Source: Flagellimonas aquimarina (GTDB lineage Bacteria > Bacteroidota > Bacteroidia > Flavobacteriales > Flavobacteriaceae). From it: a DNA stretch of 64,000 nt. A model generated the notes under the pieces. That model made no database searches. It was not told the origin of the DNA and worked only from the letters and a program-made list of their open reading frames with translations. Below are positions 26,100-35,800 of this stretch, one piece after another. How positions within the stretch are numbered: the stretch's first letter is position 1; every line of letters begins with the position of its first letter. The DNA lies in the NCBI RefSeq assembly GCF_003149745.1, contig NZ_QGEG01000001.1:1-64000 (forward strand). The letters are read 5' to 3'. A program made the position numbers and the translations under genes.

Positions 26100-27044
26100 C
26101 TAATTAACAAACTTATCAATAACATAAACCACCTGAATCAGCGAAATATAAGTTACACTGGCCAGCATTAATCTTCTTGCAGAAACATTATCTCTTTTCT
26201 CATAGAGCTTAAAAGCAAAAAACAACATCACCAAACCGGATAGCAATACAATAACAGCTGCTGGTATGGACAAATGCAACCTTCCCGTAAAACCAAAAGC
26301 GGGCATTATGGAGATTACAATCATCCAAATGGTGTACAATATAATCTGCAATGCCGTTCCTGCATCCTTTTTTCCTGTAGGCAGCATTTTAAAGCCCCCT
26401 CGTTTATAATCTTCATCCAACATCCAACCCAAAGCCCAAAAATGAGGAAATTGCCAAAAAAACTGAATCATGAACAAAGTTCCCGGCTCAATCCCAAAAT
26501 CATCTGTTGCCGCCACCCAACCCAACATAAAGGGGATAGCCCCTGGAAAGGCACCAACAAAAACCGAAAGTGGTGTTTTTGTTTTTAGTGGAGTATATAC
26601 ACTGGTATAAAGAAATATTGATATGGCCCCAAACATGGCCGTTTTAGGACTTAACAAGTACAACGCAACAACACCAAGGATGGTTAAAGCTATGGCAACC
26701 ACCATCGCAGTATTGACAGACATGCGGCCAGATGGAATAGGTCGATTTTTAGTGCGGTTCATCAACGCATCCAAATCTTTTTCAATAACCTGATTGTATG
26801 CATTGGAAGCTCCAACCATACAATAACCGCCAAACGCCAACAAAAGCAGTGAAATCCATTCTATTTGATAAGCTCCTAAAAAATACCCAGCTAAAGATGA
26901 AAAAACCACACTGATAGCCAGTTTGGCTTTAGTGATTTCCTTAAAATCGGTAAAAATCAAGGACCAGGACGTACTTTTTACGGAACCTACGGCAGTCTTC
27001 ATCCACATTTTGTATTGGCTGGCAAAGATAACGTCAGCATACAT
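26100..27044 (-). CDS. ctaB: Protoheme IX farnesyltransferase (heme O synthase)
   Basis: Integral membrane prenyltransferase that adds a farnesyl group to heme B to make heme O for the oxidase. The length is 314 residues from the ATG at 27044; the longer frame starts with TTG at 27053, and ATGs at 27008 and 27002 are also possible. The family motif NAYNQVIEKDLDALMNRTKNRP supplies the Asp-rich pocket, with the second region DEDYKRGGFKMLPTGKKD. About eight helices are visible. Heme A synthase (ctaA) is not in the window. It leads the oxidase III-III-IV group. Confidence 0.95.
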   Translation of the reverse strand: MYADVIFASQYKMWMKTAVGSVKSTSWSLIFTDFKEITKAKLAISVVFSSLAGYFLGAYQIEWISLLLLAFGGYCMVGASNAYNQVIEKDLDALMNRTKNRPIPSGRMSVNTAMVVAIALTILGVVALYLLSPKTAMFGAISIFLYTSVYTPLKTKTPLSVFVGAFPGAIPFMLGWVAATDDFGIEPGTLFMIQFFWQFPHFWALGWMLDEDYKRGGFKMLPTGKKDAGTALQIILYTIWMIVISIMPAFGFTGRLHLSIPAAVIVLLSGLVMLFFAFKLYEKRDNVSARRLMLASVTYISLIQVVYVIDKFVN

Positions 27045-27073
27045 CTTTTCCAACCTATTGACTGTCTTTATGT

Positions 27074-27081
27074 TATTTTTG
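27074..27081 (+). promoter_or_regulatory. Putative -7 box for the metallo-hydrolase gene
   Basis: TATTTTTG matches TAnnTTTG and lies 45 bases before the ATG at 27126 in the divergent gap with ctaB. No -33 TTG sits at the usual distance, so support is partial. Confidence 0.35.
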
Positions 27082-27125
27082 AAGCATCATTGCGTCTTAT
27101 TTAAAGCTAATTCAAAATAATAACC

Positions 27126-28019
27126 ATGAACCGAAGCCTATTTTTGCCTTTCTTATTTCTTTTTACACTTTTAGTGCAATCTCAAGACCAAGAGGTTTCC
27201 ATCACAGTAGACACCCTAAGCAAAAAAGTATATATGCTTACTGGGAGGGGAGGCAATATTGGAATTTACGTTGGGAACGATAAAGTATTTATGGTAGATG
27301 ATCAATTTGCCCCCCTTAGCAAAAAAATCAAAGCTACCATCGCCACTCTAACAGACAAACCCATCACCTATTTGGTAAATACCCATATGCATGGTGATCA
27401 TACTGGTGGGAACGTGAATTTTAATATAAAAGTCACAACTTTGGTGGCCCAAGATAATGTTCGAAAGCGATTGCAAGACAAAGGACAGCAAAACTTGGTG
27501 GCTAAAAAGATAAGCCGGGAAGATTATGAAAAAAACCTTCCAGAAATTACGTTCTCTGAGGACCTTACCTTTTATGATGGGGATGAGACCATTATGGCTT
27601 TTCATGTACATAACGCCCATACCGATGGGGACGCCATGATCTATTTTGTAAACGAAAATGTACTGCACATGGGCGATACATACTTTTCTGGACGCTACCC
27701 ATATATAGATTTAAAAAGTGGTGGAAGTATTGATGGTTATATTGCAGCTCATAGAAAGGCACTTCTTGTCATTGATGAAAACACCAAAATAATTCCCGGT
27801 CACGGGAGGCCATCCAATAAAGCTGAGTTGGAAGTGTATGTGACCATGCTTGAAGATATTAGAGGAATTATTCAAAAAGAACTCACTGCCGGAAAATCTT
27901 TGGAAGTTGTAAAAACCAATACTGCCTTATTGTCCAAATACGATTCCACACATGGTAATGGTTACATTAATGGCGAAAAGATGCGGGAGACAGTTTATAC
28001 AAGTTTGAGTTCTAATTAA
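27126..28019 (+). CDS. Secreted metallo-beta-lactamase-fold hydrolase
   Basis: A 297-residue protein with a signal peptide ending near VQSQ. The di-zinc site is complete: HMHGDH at 87-92, His165 in HNAHTDGD, Asp184 in HMGDTYF and His226 in IPGHGRP. The HxHxDH pattern and Asp ligand fit the wider MBL superfamily and related periplasmic hydrolases. The substrate is unknown and resistance to beta-lactams should not be assumed. It is a single-gene unit ending at a bidirectional terminator shared with tonB. Confidence 0.9.
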   Translation: MNRSLFLPFLFLFTLLVQSQDQEVSITVDTLSKKVYMLTGRGGNIGIYVGNDKVFMVDDQFAPLSKKIKATIATLTDKPITYLVNTHMHGDHTGGNVNFNIKVTTLVAQDNVRKRLQDKGQQNLVAKKISREDYEKNLPEITFSEDLTFYDGDETIMAFHVHNAHTDGDAMIYFVNENVLHMGDTYFSGRYPYIDLKSGGSIDGYIAAHRKALLVIDENTKIIPGHGRPSNKAELEVYVTMLEDIRGIIQKELTAGKSLEVVKTNTALLSKYDSTHGNGYINGEKMRETVYTSLSSN

Positions 28020-28122
28020 GCACTTGTTGTTTGATGACAGTATCTTGCTCTGCTTAAATTTCCAATCACAATACCAACTCTAAGCAAAATCTGAGACTCG
28101 GTAAATGATGATGTTATAAAAA

Positions 28123-28157
28123 CAAAAAAAGCCCTAACGTTTCCGCTAGGGCTTTTT
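28123..28157. terminator. Bidirectional terminator between MBL-fold gene and tonB
   Basis: AGCCCTA (28130-28136) pairs with TAGGGCT (28147-28153) around a ten-base loop, flanked by A7 on the left and T5 on the right. It lies between convergent genes and can act on both strands. Confidence 0.85.
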
Positions 28158-28187
28158 CTATTCCCACCTCGATAGGAATATAATATT

Positions 28188-28892
28188 TTATTGAAGCTTA
28201 AATGTAATTGGAATACTAAAAGGAACTTTTACAGCTCTACCTCTCTGCTTTCCAGGTGTCATTTTAGGAAGCTTGTTGATAATACGTAACGCTTCTTTCT
28301 CTAAATTTTTGTCTGGTCCACGCATTCTAATATTACCGATACTACCGTCTTTTTGGATAACGAAAATAACGTTCACCCTTCCTTGAACACCCATTTCTTG
28401 AGCAATCTCTGGATAACGGAAGTTTTTACGGATATGCTTTTGCATCATATCCTGAAAACATTGTTTTTTATTGCTTGCACCTTCACAACCTGGGAAAACA
28501 GGCACATCTTCAATTACAGCAAAAGGAACCGAAATATCTTCATCAATTTCCTCAACTTCAACCTCTTCAACTTCCATTACTTCCTCTTCCTGACTGGTCT
28601 CTGTTGATTCGATTACGGTTTCTTCAACTTCTTCTTCATCTTCAACAACCTCTATGATTTCTGGTGCAGCTGGTGGTGGTGGTGGTGGTGGAGTTTTAAT
28701 CTGCTCCGTCATTGGCACCTCTTCATCCAACTGATCTTCAATATTCATTGAAATATCGTATTCATTGGATTTATCATATTTTTTCCACTCCATGGCTCCA
28801 TAAACCAACCCCAAAACAGCGGCCAACCCTATTACAAAATAGAGCGAACTGTTTTTTCCTACGTCTGCTTTTGGATTCTTTTTTAGTTCCAT
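28188..28892 (-). CDS. TonB-family energy transducer
   Basis: A 234-residue periplasm-spanning protein. One N-terminal helix (about 16-32) is followed by a proline run (PPPPPPP, about 68-74), an acidic linker rich in Glu and Val instead of the Lys-Pro linker of E. coli TonB, and the C-terminal TonB domain (about 150-234) with the family features FRYPEIAQEMGVQGRVNVIFV and SIPITFKL. It passes proton-motive energy to outer-membrane receptors. It closes the maeB-ruvA-sprA-gcvH-vanZ-tonB gene row. Confidence 0.93.
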   Translation of the reverse strand: MELKKNPKADVGKNSSLYFVIGLAAVLGLVYGAMEWKKYDKSNEYDISMNIEDQLDEEVPMTEQIKTPPPPPPPAAPEIIEVVEDEEEVEETVIESTETSQEEEVMEVEEVEVEEIDEDISVPFAVIEDVPVFPGCEGASNKKQCFQDMMQKHIRKNFRYPEIAQEMGVQGRVNVIFVIQKDGSIGNIRMRGPDKNLEKEALRIINKLPKMTPGKQRGRAVKVPFSIPITFKLQ

Positions 28893-28944
28893 CGTTTTAA
28901 TTTTAGTGTTTGCTAATTTAATTATTAATTGGTTAAATAAGCAA

Positions 28945-29331
28945 TTAAATTTTCCATTTTAACGGCCTTTCTTTAGAAAAATACCATTTAATTAAGCCAA
29001 CTCCTACAAACGCTCCTAATGTATTGGCCAAAATATCACCAAATTCAGCCATACGATTTGCAGTAATCATGTATTGTAACACCTCAATAAATATGCCATA
29101 TAAAATGGCAGAAAACAACATTATTACAAGAGCTTTACCAAGATTGGTCTCACCTTGTGTTCGTTCTCTTATAAACATACAACCCAAAACGGCAAAAATT
29201 AAATAAAATGAAAAATGCGTGATTTTATCCGCATAAGGAATATTTATTGTGCCTGTATCCAATCCAGAAAAAGAAAATAAGCTGAGCATTGTAATAAACA
29301 ATACCCAGCTTATAAACAATAAGGTGAACAT
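28945..29331 (-). CDS. VanZ-family membrane protein
   Basis: A 128-residue protein with four helices, taken from the ATG at 29331. The longer frame would start with TTG at 29349 inside the end of gcvH. Family marks include ADKITHFSFYLIFAVLGCMF, ILYGIFIEVLQYM and EFGDILANTLGAFVGVGLI. VanZ was named in a teicoplanin resistance cluster, but these short chromosomal members have no established role. It lies 7 bases after gcvH and is probably co-transcribed. Confidence 0.85.
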   Translation of the reverse strand: MFTLLFISWVLFITMLSLFSFSGLDTGTINIPYADKITHFSFYLIFAVLGCMFIRERTQGETNLGKALVIMLFSAILYGIFIEVLQYMITANRMAEFGDILANTLGAFVGVGLIKWYFSKERPLKWKI

Positions 29332-29338
29332 ATGCTTT

Positions 29339-29719
29339 TTAAGCACCAATCAATGCTTTATAATCTTCATCACTCATTAAAGTGTCAACTTCAGAAGTGT
29401 CACTTACCTTTATTTTTATCATCCAGCCTTCCCCATATGGATCGGTATTTACCTTTTCTGGCTCATCTTCCAAGGCTTCATTAAATTCCACAATCTCACC
29501 ACTAAGAGGTAAAAACAGGTCAGAAACCGTCTTTACTGCTTCCACCGTACCAAAAACCTCATCTTTTTCTAAAGTTTCATCCAAGGTTTCAACTTCTACA
29601 TAAACTATATCACCTAACTCTCCTTGGGCGAAGTCCGTAATGCCCACTGTTGCGATATCCCCATCAATTTTAATCCATTCGTGATCCTTAGTGTACTTCA
29701 ATTCTGCTGGTATGTTCAT
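29339..29719 (-). CDS. gcvH: Glycine cleavage system H protein
   Basis: A 126-residue lipoyl carrier that shuttles the aminomethyl group between the P, T and L proteins of glycine cleavage. The lipoylation site is Lys63 in GTVEAVKTVSD. KYTKDHEWIKI, ITDFAQGELGDIVYVE and DPYGEGWMIKIK are classic family signatures. No gcvT or gcvP is nearby; gcvH instead sits behind sprA, from which it is separated by a 112-base gap with its own promoter and a palindrome. Confidence 0.97.
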   Translation of the reverse strand: MNIPAELKYTKDHEWIKIDGDIATVGITDFAQGELGDIVYVEVETLDETLEKDEVFGTVEAVKTVSDLFLPLSGEIVEFNEALEDEPEKVNTDPYGEGWMIKIKVSDTSEVDTLMSDEDYKALIGA

Positions 29720-29744
29720 TGTTTAATTTGTATTAGTCAGGTCA

Positions 29745-29775
29745 CAAATGTAAAGGATCGGTAACTGCTTTTCAA
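29745..29775 (-). promoter_or_regulatory. Promoter of gcvH
   Basis: On the minus strand TTG (29775-29773) is followed after 20 bases by TACATTTG (29752-29745), matching the Bacteroidota -33/-7 pattern. The expected start lies about 19 bases before the gcvH ATG. The -33 part falls inside a perfect palindrome. Confidence 0.68.
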
Positions 29776-29788
29776 GTAAACTTGAAAA
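29769..29788. promoter_or_regulatory. Perfect 20-bp palindrome over the gcvH -33 box (candidate operator)
   Basis: TTTTCAAGT and ACTTGAAAA are exact nine-base inverted arms separated by AA. The two-base spacer is too tight for a good RNA hairpin and no T tract follows in the gcvH direction, so a dimeric protein-binding site is more likely than a terminator. It covers the -33 TTG of the gcvH promoter. Confidence 0.5.
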
Positions 29789-29831
29789 CAAAATCTGTGT
29801 ATTTACAAAATGATCTTTTGATAAGGAAAGG

Positions 29832-32800
29832 TTAGTTCCCGAAGTTATATCTAAGCGTAAACCCTGTATTAATGGTGGTTTGGGGAAATGCGGTGGATAC
29901 CGCAAATTGTGAAAATGAATGATCATAAAAGAACAATGCATTCAAACTCTTGCTCAAGGCGTAGTCCGCCGTGAATTTGATGGACATCAATTGTTGGCCT
30001 GATGTAATCTGATTGTTATCTATGTCCAAGTTTCGGATTATAGTAATATTGTCTCTAAGGGATAAATCAGCTTTAAGGTTTAGGTCACCTTTCAGTCTTG
30101 TTTTTTCACCGCCAATATTGGTGACGAATTTTACATCTTTAAAACGGTAACCCAATCCCAAAGTATATTCCTTTCCATTAATTTCTGTAAGCAGATTATT
30201 ATCAAAACTTAAGGATAATGTTCTATCCGTTCTCACCTCAGCAAGAAAGCTAAAGGAATTCTTCATCTCAAAATCAACTCGCATTAATGGATTGAACTGA
30301 TCGGTAAGCACAACATTATTTATAATGTTCTCTGGAAGAAAGTCACCTGTTTCAGGATCGGTTGTTGTATTCTCCCGCTCTAAATTGGTTTGAAAAGAGT
30401 TGATGCTATATGCAGCACGATAACCATGACTCAATGAGAAACGTTTGAATTTCTTTTTGAACCATCTGTTTTTCATCAAACCTGTATACTTGATATTCCA
30501 GTTAGGAATTGGTATTTCTCGGAAAGCATCAAGGTTAACACGATTTACATCCTGCCCTGTATAAGCTGCAAAAAAGGCTGGCAGCAATACTTCTTGCTGT
30601 GTTTTCCCGTAACGTTCTGGGAATCCGTCCGCGTCCAAGGTGCCTGGGTTTTGTCCTCTATCGGAAACCAATCTGTTGGCAATCGTAATTCTGTTCTCTT
30701 TGAATTTATCAAAGGTCTCGGAATCGAATTCATCACTTTTGTTGAAAACGGTTCCAATCATTATTGTGGATATGCTAAAGTTTCCGAAAGTGTTTCCTAA
30801 TAAATTTTCATATTCAAACTGTCCGCTTCCTAAATCGTTTACTTGAAAATTCTCTTGATAGCTGTTGGATAATTGTCTGTCCGCAGTAAAATCTATGGTC
30901 AAGTCCTGTGTTGGTTGTGCTGTAGCCGTTATGTTCAATTGTTTGTTCGAATTCTGCATGTATTGGGAATTGAACTCTGTGAATGTTGTTAACCAACCAT
31001 TTCTTGCTGCTTCAAAACGAACATCTGCCTGACTTCCAAAAACAAACCCCAATGTAGGTCTGGTAGTTCCTATAAAGCCAATAGATTGTGTATAGCCCGG
31101 AAGCACTTTACCACTATTTTCGCTATAGTTTACATTGACCCGTTTTACCATGGTCACAATATCGACCAAAGTATTAAAAGCCTTGCTTGTCTTCTTAGGT
31201 GGCTTTTCATCTTCAGATGCTGGGTTACCTGCCTTATCGCGTCTTATCCTTGATTGAGTTGCAGTCACTTTTCCATCTTTCTTTTTAAGTCCAAGAAAGT
31301 CATAAAAACGCTGCATGGTCAAATTAGCGGTTAGATTATGTGTGTTGGCATTTTGAATCGTATTAATTTGCTCTCCAGGGTTTTCTAGTTGCACAACCTC
31401 ATTCAGCGCATCTCCCCCTCTTTGCCAGTCAAAATTACTTGTGTAGGTATACTGGGCATTGATAAAATTTAAAAATGGGAACTTGCTAAACGGCAATTCG
31501 TAGTTCAACTGCATTTGTTGGGAATGCCTGTTGGGTTCACCAATATCAAAAAATCCGTCCCATAAATCCAATGCTTGATTAATTCCAGAGTCAGAATCAT
31601 CATCCACATTAAAGTAATTACGCACAATATTGTTATTGGATGCCGTCAGATTCAATCGCAACGATTTTGAAATACTATAGTTTAATGCATATTGCCAGTT
31701 AAAAAGATAATTACGCTGTTGAAGCAATGGCAATTCCAAAGCATCTACCCCAGGTTCCAACACATCTCTAAATCGCTGTTGGTTAAATGAACGGTTATAG
31801 TTGGCGTTTACCGAAAGACTGGTAGGCAATAAATTAAAGTTAAGCTCTTTTAGCCATTGCCAGTATTTACTCATAAACAATGAATCTTTTTTAACAAATG
31901 GCGCTACCGGAGCAGGTTTAAAATTATGGTTGTAAACAAAACCCGTGGTTACATTTTGGTCGCGTAAATCCGCTACTTCAAAATCTCTGTGATTGGTTTC
32001 GTTATATGAATAATTAAATGTGAAGTTTTCAATATCAAAAAAGTTCTCCTCGGCCTCATCACTTCTATTTTTACGAACACCAATAAGGTTGATACTCGTC
32101 CTTTTCGTGTAATCTTCAGCTTGTTTTTGAATGGTTTCCGCATCTTCGGGCGTTGTTGCGGCCGCAATACGGTCGTCCAACTTTAAATCATCATAAACAG
32201 GGTCAAATTCTGGCGTAATCAAACTTTCTGAAATACCGTAGTTGAACGGAAGCTGAAGTCCCCATTTTTTTGGAAACAACTGGCCCACATTTACGTTGGT
32301 AACCACGTCATAAGAAATTGCATCTTCTCTTGAACGCTCGTTTGGCATTTGGTCAATAGAGCCAAAACCAGAAGTACTTCTACTTCCTGTTGCGGTAACA
32401 TTTGCAAAATCTGCCATGTTTGCATCCAAAGCGGCAATTGCTGCCCATCCTCCATTGTTATCCAAGCCCGCCAAACGCAGCTCATTAAACCAAACTTCTC
32501 CCCTTGCTGGTAAGTCATCTATATTTTTAACACCCACCATCATTCCACGAATGCTTCCCAATGATGGATTACCGCGGATTCCAATGCGCAATCTCCCCAG
32601 TGTTCTTGGTGCAAATTCATCTACCAAAACAGCTTCTCCATCTACAATTTCGTAGTAGTTTATATCATTTAGCGTCTGCTCTGCAATCCCTCTGGATTTT
32701 ACTTTGTTCAAATCACTTAGATCAATATCTATCTCATTTACATCTGGCCAAATTTCATCTGGGGATGTTACATTGAAGGATGTAAACTGAAGTGGCAATT

Positions 32801-35800
32801 CTATTTGATAAAAGTTCTCTGAGAAATCCGTCCCTATTCGAAGGAAACCAACCAAGGGCGTGTCATCATCCGAGTAATCCCCATTTAATATCTTTTCTGC
32901 GTGCATGAACATTTTAATACGTTCGTATTGCCTCACATCGATATTTACATTTTTGAAAACACCCCTTGAATCTTCAGATTCTAGATTTTCCACTACAAAA
33001 GACAATGATTGCTCATTCTGTCTTATAATGGTGTTATTGTTGTTCAATTGCTCTCTTACCACGCCAGGGGGCAACACGTATGGTATGGGCTGTCTACCAA
33101 AATTCTCTTCTATATTAACCGTATTAACATCTGTTACCGTTCCATCATCAGAAGGGTCATTATCAATATCTGGTTGCAAAGAATTGGTATAGGTTCTCCA
33201 GTCTCCACGAACAAGGTCCAGAGTAGCAAAACGCAGGGCTATATCACCTGTAAACCCAGTAAGATACATTCGCATGAAACTTATGGAACGAAAATCTGTT
33301 ATTCCTCCAACGGCATCTGTAAAGTCGCTTAATGGAATTTTATATTGTATCCATCTTCTGTTCAATTGGGTACCGTTAGGAAGATCTGGGGTAAGTCCCT
33401 CCCTAATATCCGTTACATATTGATCATCGATGGTTGTATTGGGTCCAATTTGAATACGATATTCATAATAGCTGTTAACCGTGTTCATGGTTAAATCCCT
33501 ATCAATATCTTCTACATCTGGAAGAGTTGTTGACCCTCTATTGGTATTGCTTACTGCTACTGGTGAGTTACCATCTGTATTATTGAAGTCTAAATAGCGC
33601 TCTAAAATACCACCTTCTCTATTTAGATAATATTGATAGTTATCCAAAGCGGGGTCTTCACTGGGCCCATTATAAATGCCTTGCTCTTCGGCATCATCCA
33701 AACCGTCCAGTCCAATATCTTGCAACACCCTATTTGCTTCATCTGCATCAAAAGCATAAACCAAAGATTGTGTTGATGGCACTTCTCCCCAAATAGTGGT
33801 TCTAGGAATTTCAGTGTTGGTACTTGCAGGCAATCCATTTTCATACTGCTTTCTTCCATCCCTCAAAATGTCTTCGGAGATGTTTCCTAAATTCAATACC
33901 AATTCACCAGCGTTCGCATTGTTCGTCTCACCATCCACATAGGGGTCTAAAACCCAAAATTGAACAAATTCAACATTGGATTGTTCAAAGTTAGTGCTGC
34001 TTAACGGACGCATAATACCCGCCCATTTGTCGTCTGGTGTCTCAGTTTCAAAGCTTGGATTAGCGTTATAGGGTCCTTTTTCGTTAGGGTAATACACCAA
34101 ATCCAAAGTACCCTGCACCTGAGTTTGACCTTGTGCAATATCTGTCTCGGCAAAAACCTCATCGATAAAAACCCTACGTGTTGAGTTTAACGAAATATCA
34201 TTATCTGACATTCCTGAAGGCCTTTGGTTGGTATAGAAAATTGGGTCAATCGTATACCAAGCCATTTTTGCCCTTTCAAAGCCTACTCCAATATCTGTTC
34301 GATCTTCTAAAAACTCTACAGGTGGGCTCGCCAAGGTCCATCCTAAGGACGAACGAATATCAATCAAGGCCTGCGCACCTTCAAAATCATCTAAATACGT
34401 TGTGGTTTCTCCTTGGAAATCTGCATTCTTTGGAGAATTGGGTTTTAAGAACGCAATTTCTCCCCTTACCGATAAATTGGAGGGAACATCTGTATCTATG
34501 TTCGGTAATTTGTTTGCTAGTCTTGTTAAAAATGGTATCTCGGTACTAAAGTTCCCGTTCAATCCAAAAATGGTATTGTTAACCGGTTCAACACCAAAAT
34601 TCGATTTTTGTGTTAATGGTCTTTCGTTCAAATTCAAAAGCGTACCTCCCAACACAAAATTCTCATTGAATTTATGTTCCACGTTTATTCCTGTAAATCG
34701 TCTAGTCTGTTGGCCAAAAACCGCATTATTCTCAACTGAAATATTTATTGGAGTATTCGAAGCTGCCAAACTAGGGTCTAAAATCTGAACAGTACCTGCT
34801 TGGTAATTTACAGTATAATCTATTCCTTCTTGCAATTGACGACCACCTGCAGTTACCCTAACTGAACCTCTAGGCACGTTAAATGCTCCTATTGGTATTC
34901 CATTGTTTCCTTGTGATTTATAACGTCCTTTAAGTTGAAAACGGTTCTTCTCCGCGTCTTGCAAAGAAGCCGCTTTAGTCTTTGCATACATATTGCGGAA
35001 TACATAACGCTGCTGATTGACGTTATAACCTTGGTCGTTTTCCACATCATAGGTTCCGCCACCCAATTCTTCAAAAAGAAACTCTCCAAAGGGCTCTACC
35101 TTAGTGAAAATAATACGTCCGGATTGGGTATCTACGGTAATTCCAGGCACGTAATCAAAGAAACCGTCTCCACCGGGCTGCACATCATTGTACACATTCA
35201 ATCTATCTAGGTTGAAAATGTCTATAAGAATACGTTCTTCGTAACCCGCTGGCCAACCCACATTTGGATCTACCGGTGTTATGTAGTTTCTTGGTGTAGG
35301 GTCAGAATATAGAATATTTAGCTTAAAATCTTCTTCACTCAATTGAAAAGCTCCCGTGGCATAGATGTTCTTCATCATCAAATCCCAAATTGGATCATCC
35401 ACATTGGTAATATTACTTTTAAGCAATTTTAGAATAAGGGTGTTGTTTTCTATAATTGGGTTTACCCCTCCTGAAACCGTTGTGGCATCCACTCCTCCGT
35501 TGGCAAATTCTCCTACTTGGAACACTTCGCCATTAATGGTGTACTGAAAAGCCACACCCAATACTTCATCATTACTAAGACGCTGGTTTAAGGAAATGTA
35601 CCCTAATTGTGTATCAAACTGATAATCTCTTCCTTGTTCAAGTTTTCTGGCATTTTCCAATATAGCATAATCAAAACCTTGATTTGCTTCAACATTAAAC
35701 CCTGTCTCCACTGTTGCTATATCTCTAATTGCAGTTGTTAATTGCCCCCCATTTCCAATTAACGCAGGATCAAAATCATTTGCACCATTTTGTGGTAAAG

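Noticed and set aside
27126..28019. Calling the MBL-fold protein a beta-lactamase
   Set aside because: The zinc ligands are shared by many hydrolases of this fold, and nothing in the sequence or context points to beta-lactam substrates.
34178..34788. Plus-strand open frames of 123 and 128 codons
   Set aside because: Both are antisense inside sprA and overlap each other; no support beyond length.
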